The position numbers and the translations under genes are program-made. Below are positions 12,553 through 13,509 of a stretch of 13,509 nt of DNA, in pieces; the stretch's first letter is position 1, and each line of letters starts with the position of its first letter. Below the pieces are notes generated by a model that saw nothing but the letters and a program-made list of their open reading frames with translations, searched no databases and was not told where the DNA came from. Source of the stretch: JBGPFS01 sp041483455 (lineage in GTDB: Bacteria > Chloroflexota > Limnocylindria > Limnocylindrales > CSP1-4); contig JBGPFS010000050.1 of assembly GCA_041483455.1 (NCBI GenBank), positions 1-13,509 on the forward strand. The letters are read 5' to 3'.

Positions 12553-13509
12553 ATGAGCGCCCGGATCGGGATCGGGATCGTCGGGGCAGGACGGATGGGG
12601 TCGACCCACGCCCGCCTCATCGCGCGCAGCATGCCGGAGGTGCGCCTCGCCGGCATCGCCGACGTGAACCTCGACGCCGCACGTCGACTGGCGACCGAGC
12701 TCGGAGACCCGCCGGTCTTCGGTTCGATCCAGGCGCTGTTGGAGGCACCTGGCCTGGACGCCGTCTTGATCGCAACGTCGTCGAGCCGGCACCTCGAGGC
12801 CATCCGGGCAGCTGCGGCCGCCGGCCGGGACATCCTGTGCGAGAAGCCGATCGCGCTGACCATGGCCGACACCGACGCCGCCATGGCCGTCGCCGAGGCC
12901 GCCGGCGTTCGCCTCCAGGTCGGCTTCATGCGGCGCTGGGACCCGGACTACGCTCGCGCCAAGGCTCGACTCGCGTTGGGCTCCCTGGGGCGGCCGATCC
13001 TGTTCAAGTCCCTCCAGTTCGATTCCGACCCGCCGCCCCCGGCCTTCGCCGACCCGGCGGTCAGCGGCGGGATCATGGTCGACATGGGCATCCACGAGTT
13101 CGACCTCGCCCGCTGGCTCATCGACGACGAGGTGGCCGAGGTGCACGCCTTCGGTTCGAGCGTCGCCCACCCGGCGCTCGCCGAGGTCGGCGACGTCGAC
13201 AGCGCGGTGGTCAACCTCCGGTTCGCCGGCGGGGCGACCGGCACGGTGGAGCTGGCCCGGAGCACGACGTACGGCGAGGACGTGCGCACCGAGGTGCTCG
13301 CCACCGCCGGCTCCGTCTGGGTGGGCGACCTCCCGCTCGCCCGGGGTTCGTGGAGTGGTGGCGGTGCCGCGGGCGGCATCTCGACGGATAGCGCGGACCC
13401 GTCGACACCGCGCTTCGAGGCGGGCTATGCCGCCCAGACCCGGGGGTTCGTACGGGCGATCGCCGAGGACCGTCCCGTGGACGTTCCCGCATCGGCCGGG
13501 AAGGCCGCG
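12553..13509 (+). CDS. Gfo/Idh/MocA-family dehydrogenase (inositol 2-dehydrogenase-like), 3' end missing
   Basis: The frame stays open from ATG 12553 to the window edge, giving 319 residues; full-length members have about 330-350. The N-terminal Rossmann motif is 'GIVGAGRMGSTHA' (8-20), and Asp37 after the second strand favours NAD over NADP. 'CEKPIAL' (96-102) supplies the family's catalytic Lys98. 'VDMGIHEFDLARWL' supplies Asp177 and His181, the D-x3-H pair that completes the active site of myo-inositol dehydrogenases. The enzyme oxidises a cyclitol or sugar hydroxyl in the cytoplasm; IolG-type activity is plausible but the substrate is unproven. It is divergent from the OsmC-like gene across 186 bases. 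No good Shine-Dalgarno precedes the ATG, so the message could be leaderless or start slightly downstream. Confidence 0.92.
   Translation, partial: MSARIGIGIVGAGRMGSTHARLIARSMPEVRLAGIADVNLDAARRLATELGDPPVFGSIQALLEAPGLDAVLIATSSSRHLEAIRAAAAAGRDILCEKPIALTMADTDAAMAVAEAAGVRLQVGFMRRWDPDYARAKARLALGSLGRPILFKSLQFDSDPPPPAFADPAVSGGIMVDMGIHEFDLARWLIDDEVAEVHAFGSSVAHPALAEVGDVDSAVVNLRFAGGATGTVELARSTTYGEDVRTEVLATAGSVWVGDLPLARGSWSGGGAAGGISTDSADPSTPRFEAGYAAQTRGFVRAIAEDRPVDVPASAGKAA

Noticed and set aside
12367..13170. N-terminal extension of the OsmC-like frame
   Set aside because: The minus-strand frame stays open far upstream, but that part is antisense to the Gfo/Idh/MocA gene. The GTG at 12366 has a perfect GAGGAGG and begins the family-like sequence.
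12837..13391. Plus-strand open frame of 184 codons in another phase
   Set aside because: It overlaps the dehydrogenase frame, which carries intact Rossmann, EKP and D-x3-H motifs; the alternative is Arg/Gly/His-rich shadow sequence.
1..13509. Defence system, prophage or mobile island
   Set aside because: No integrase, transposase, nuclease, toxin-antitoxin pair, tRNA attachment site or composition break was seen. All genes look like ordinary metabolic, regulatory or respiratory genes of one GC-rich genome.

Overview
The window is 13.5 kb of very GC-rich bacterial chromosome (coding regions look close to 70% G+C). Genes are tightly packed, often overlap by an ATGA, and several start with GTG or TTG behind clear Shine-Dalgarno sequences. 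The gene mix (YghZ-type aldo/keto reductase, TauE/SafE carrier, XRE and LuxR regulators, NrfC/NrfD-like subunits with multihaem cytochromes) would fit a Chloroflexota or Actinomycetota-like soil or water organism. That placement is inference from composition and gene content only. No tRNA, rRNA, CRISPR array, insertion sequence or phage gene is visible.

Layout, left to right. (1) A serine beta-lactamase-fold hydrolase cut by the left edge, then an aldo/keto reductase very like E. coli YghZ, then a TauE/SafE membrane carrier, all on the plus strand (1-3190). (2) A divergent pair: an antibiotic biosynthesis monooxygenase-like (ABM) small protein on the minus strand and a MarR repressor on the plus strand. 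They share an intergenic region with a near-consensus sigma-70 promoter covered by inverted repeats. (3) A short XRE regulator whose gene overlaps that of a four-helix membrane protein (4327-4897). (4) A 318-base non-coding stretch with direct and inverted repeats, then a six-gene run (5216-10076): small membrane protein, LuxR-type regulator with a degenerate receiver, anchored hexahaem cytochrome c, Tat-exported protein with four [4Fe-4S] motifs, ten-helix NrfD/HybB-like quinone-site subunit, and anchored pentahaem cytochrome c. (5) On the minus strand, an OsmC-like gene followed 2 bases later by a DEAD-box RNA helicase. (6) The first 319 codons of a Gfo/Idh/MocA dehydrogenase running off the right edge.

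The centrepiece is the 5216-10076 run. The NrfC-like and NrfD-like subunits form the usual module that passes electrons between membrane quinone and periplasmic redox proteins. Here the module sits between cytochromes with six and five CxxCH haem sites, giving eleven c-haems and four iron-sulfur clusters. No catalytic subunit is present in the window: no molybdopterin enzyme, no NrfA nitrite reductase, no peptidase-like hydrogenase subunit. It therefore looks like a quinone:cytochrome electron conduit with its terminal partner encoded elsewhere. Its regulator is translationally coupled to the first cytochrome and lacks the residues needed for phosphorylation, which suggests non-canonical control of the respiratory chain.
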